Assembly (NCBI RefSeq): GCF_019710575.1
Contig: NZ_JAHWFK010000004.1
Span: forward strand, 248,001-312,000
From: Paractinoplanes polyasparticus
GTDB taxonomy: Bacteria; Actinomycetota; Actinomycetes; Mycobacteriales; Micromonosporaceae
DNA length: 64,000 nt
Direction: 5' to 3'
The notes under the pieces are model-generated. The model was not told the DNA's origin. It saw only the letters and a program-made list of their open reading frames with translations, and did not search any database. Shown here piece after piece: positions 62,349 through 64,000 of the stretch; position 1 is the stretch's first letter, and every line of letters starts with the position of its first letter. The translations under genes were made by a program, and so were the position numbers.

Positions 62349-63610
62349 AGATCGGTTCGTGACGTCTCGGGGGCGAACCACAGGGCGACCAGCGTGATGA
62401 GGAGCGCGACGAGCACGTACACGGAAACGGCGAACGCGGAGCCGGTCACCTGGACCAGTTTGATCGAGATGAGGGGCGCGACCGCGCCGCCGAGGATGCC
62501 GGCGATCTGGTAGCCCATCGAAGCGCCCGAGTAGCGCAGCCGGGTGCTGAACATCTCGACGATGAACGCCGCCTGCGGCCCGTACATCGCCGCGTGGGTG
62601 GCGAGGGCGACCACCGTGGCCAGCACGATCACCGCGCGGTTCTCCGTGTCGAGCAAGGGGAAGAAGGCGAACGCCCACACCGCGGCGCCGGCCGCTCCGG
62701 CCGCGTACACCGGCCGCCGGCCGATCCGGTCGGACAGGGCGCCGAAGAACGGGATCAGGGCGAGCTGGAAGGCCGAGCCGATGAGCACCGCCGCCAGGCC
62801 GACACTGCGGGGCCGGCCGAGCGTGCCGGTGATGTACGTCAGCACGTACAGGGAGAAGGTGTAGAAGGCGACGTCGGTGCCGATCCGCGCGGCCATCGCG
62901 ACCAGCAGTCCCCGCGGGTGGCGGCGCAACACCTCGACCAGCGGCATCCTCGCCTTGGCGCCCGACTGCTCGACCTCGGCGAACAGCGGCGACTCGGTGA
63001 TCGTCAGCCGGATCCACAGGCCGACGATGACCAGTACGCCGGAGAGCAGGAAGGCCACCCGCCAGCCCCAGGAGAGGAAGGCCGCCTCGGACAGCGTGCC
63101 GTTGAGGATCCAGAGCACACCCGCGGCGAGCAGGTTGCCGGCCGGCACGCCCACCTGCGGCCAGCTGGCGTTGAGACCGCGACGATGCTCGCCGCCGTGC
63201 TCGACCGACATGATCACGGCGCCGCCCCATTCGCCGCCCAGCCCCAGACCCTGCAGGAAACGCAAAACGACCAGCAGGATCGGCGCGGTCACCCCGATCG
63301 AGGCGTACGACGGCACCAGCCCGATCGCGACCGTGGCCGCCCCCATGAGCACCAGCGTGACCACCAGGACGTTGCGCCGCCCGGCCCGGTCACCGAAATG
63401 GCCGAAGACGATGCCGCCCAGGGGCCGGGCGACGAACCCCACGGCGTACGTGGTGAAGGCCAGGAGCGTGCCGGTGAGCGACTCGAACTGCGGGAAGAAG
63501 AGCTTGCCGAAGACGAGCGCGGCCGCCGAGCCGTACAGGAAGAAGTCGTACCACTCGAGCGAGGTGCCGATCAGACTGGCGACGATGACCCGCCGCGGCG
63601 AAGACGTCAT
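62324..63610 (-). CDS. MFS transporter, metabolite:H+ symporter (MHS) type
   Basis: The 428-residue protein has twelve hydrophobic segments and the MHS signatures: SLIGTSLEWYDFFLYGSAAA at the N-terminus, AVGFVARPLGGIVFGHFGDR then AGRRNVLVVTLVLMGAATVA, and FLQGLGLGGEWGGAVIMSVE. These match ProP/KgtP-like carriers that take up organic acids or osmolytes with protons. The ATG overlaps the stop of the upstream decarboxylase gene (ATGA), so it may import that enzyme's substrate or export its product. It converges on the C15-like gene with a 25-base overlap. Confidence 0.92.
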   Translation of the reverse strand: MTSSPRRVIVASLIGTSLEWYDFFLYGSAAALVFGKLFFPQFESLTGTLLAFTTYAVGFVARPLGGIVFGHFGDRAGRRNVLVVTLVLMGAATVAIGLVPSYASIGVTAPILLVVLRFLQGLGLGGEWGGAVIMSVEHGGEHRRGLNASWPQVGVPAGNLLAAGVLWILNGTLSEAAFLSWGWRVAFLLSGVLVIVGLWIRLTITESPLFAEVEQSGAKARMPLVEVLRRHPRGLLVAMAARIGTDVAFYTFSLYVLTYITGTLGRPRSVGLAAVLIGSAFQLALIPFFGALSDRIGRRPVYAAGAAGAAVWAFAFFPLLDTENRAVIVLATVVALATHAAMYGPQAAFIVEMFSTRLRYSGASMGYQIAGILGGAVAPLISIKLVQVTGSAFAVSVYVLVALLITLVALWFAPETSRTDLHASSATT

Positions 63611-64000
63611 CCGCCGTCGTTACCCACGCCCCTTGATCGACATGCTTCGATCGCCGCGACCGTTCGGTCCACGTCGTCCTCGTCGGTCGACCAGTTCGAC
63701 ACCGAGATGCGGATCGCCGCGGAGCCGTTCCAGGTGGTTCCGCTCATCCAGGTGGTTCCCTCGCCCTGCAGGGCGAGCAGGGCCCGCCGCGTCTCGTCGT
63801 CGCTTCCCAGCCGTACGAGAACCTGGTTGAGCACCACCTCGTTGAGGATCTCGGCGCCGCCCGCGCTCAGGCGTCGCGCGAACCGGCGGGCCAGCTCGCA
63901 CGAGCGGTCGACCAGGGCGGCGATGCCGTCGCGGCCGAGCTGGCGCATCGCCGCGTAGACCGCGAACCCGCGAGCCCGCCGGGAATGCTCGGGGTTGTAG
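63607..64000 (-). CDS. PLP-dependent decarboxylase, C-terminal part (5' end outside window)
   Basis: About 130 C-terminal residues are visible. They begin YNPEHSRRARGFAVYAAMRQ, the segment that follows the PLP-Lys in group II pyridoxal-dependent decarboxylases, and then RLSAGGAEILNEVVLNQVLV, LALQGEGTTWMSGTTWNGSA and IRISVSNWSTDEDDVDRTVA. This fits glutamate/tyrosine/DOPA decarboxylase-like proteins or related lyases; the catalytic Lys lies outside the window. The stop overlaps the transporter ATG by 4 bases (ATGA), as in amino-acid decarboxylase/antiporter operons. Confidence 0.85.
   Translation of the reverse strand, partial: YNPEHSRRARGFAVYAAMRQLGRDGIAALVDRSCELARRFARRLSAGGAEILNEVVLNQVLVRLGSDDETRRALLALQGEGTTWMSGTTWNGSAAIRISVSNWSTDEDDVDRTVAAIEACRSRGVGNDGG

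Overview
The window is high-GC (roughly 70% or more) double-stranded DNA with GTG starts, overlapping ATGA/GTGA gene junctions, many Tat/Sec-exported hydrolases, STAND and PadR regulators and a streptophobe-type membrane protein. This fits a filamentous actinomycete chromosome, most likely Micromonosporaceae (Actinoplanes-like). That assignment is an inference from gene style, not from a database match. I see no rRNA, tRNA, CRISPR array, transposase, integrase or phage gene. It reads as chromosomal accessory or arm-like DNA: many short operons, several decayed genes and many secreted enzymes.

Layout. 1-8.4 kb: a TerC/Alx-type membrane protein (cut by the window edge) behind a yybP-ykoY manganese riboswitch, a 36-residue His-tailed membrane peptide, aldose 1-epimerase, a ketopantoate-reductase/rhodanese fusion, a D-2-hydroxyacid dehydrogenase, an NfeD-flotillin pair and a broken phenylacetate-CoA-ligase-like gene. 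8.6-16.8 kb: a STAND/TPR regulator followed 27 bases later by a GH9-CBM3-CBM2 cellulase, a small secreted protein, peptidase E and a DHFR-like reductase under a divergent HxlR regulator with two operators, and an alpha/beta hydrolase. 16.8-26.6 kb, all minus strand: an orphan NarL-type sensor kinase, a PadR regulator with two co-transcribed membrane proteins (one with an FtsX-ectodomain-like tail), and a tightly overlapping ABC transporter/streptophobe/OmpR-type two-component chain whose ATPase gene is frameshifted.

26.6-33 kb: a PucR/CdaR regulator divergent from a ferredoxin-type oxidoreductase plus acyl desaturase (DesA3-like electron chain), a DUF218/YdcF protein, and an RNA-repair cassette (RNA ligase overlapping an HD-domain/P-loop kinase). 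33-38.7 kb: a secreted discoidin/beta-helix protein behind two LacI-type operators, a 1.15-kb segment bounded by 13-bp inverted repeats that holds a VOC protein and a truncated chemoreceptor, a methyltransferase and a secreted ALF-repeat protein. 39-43.2 kb: a three-gene exopolysaccharide operon (GT2 synthase, UDP-GlcNAc 2-epimerase, secreted DUF2334 deacetylase-like protein). 43.2-55 kb: PPOX flavoprotein, DUF4262, trypsin-like protease, GNAT, HAD, DHA2 exporter, succinate-semialdehyde dehydrogenase with divergent LysR, topoisomerase IB, vanadium haloperoxidase-like protein and M28 peptidase. 55-64 kb: two unknown exported proteins, an O-methyltransferase facing a GT1 glycosyltransferase, a 20-21-bp minisatellite, an SGNH hydrolase, a secreted pyroglutamyl-peptidase-like protein with Ser in place of the catalytic Cys, an MHS-family transporter and the tail of a PLP-dependent decarboxylase.

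Most noteworthy are the RNA ligase/HD-kinase cassette with its overlapping divergent start, the exopolysaccharide operon, the C15-like peptidase with Cys-to-Ser change, the PanE-rhodanese fusion, the PadR/FtsX-ectodomain-like membrane pair, and several sequence-level oddities (palindrome inside a coding sequence, 74-bp junction duplication, minisatellite, 13-bp inverted repeats).
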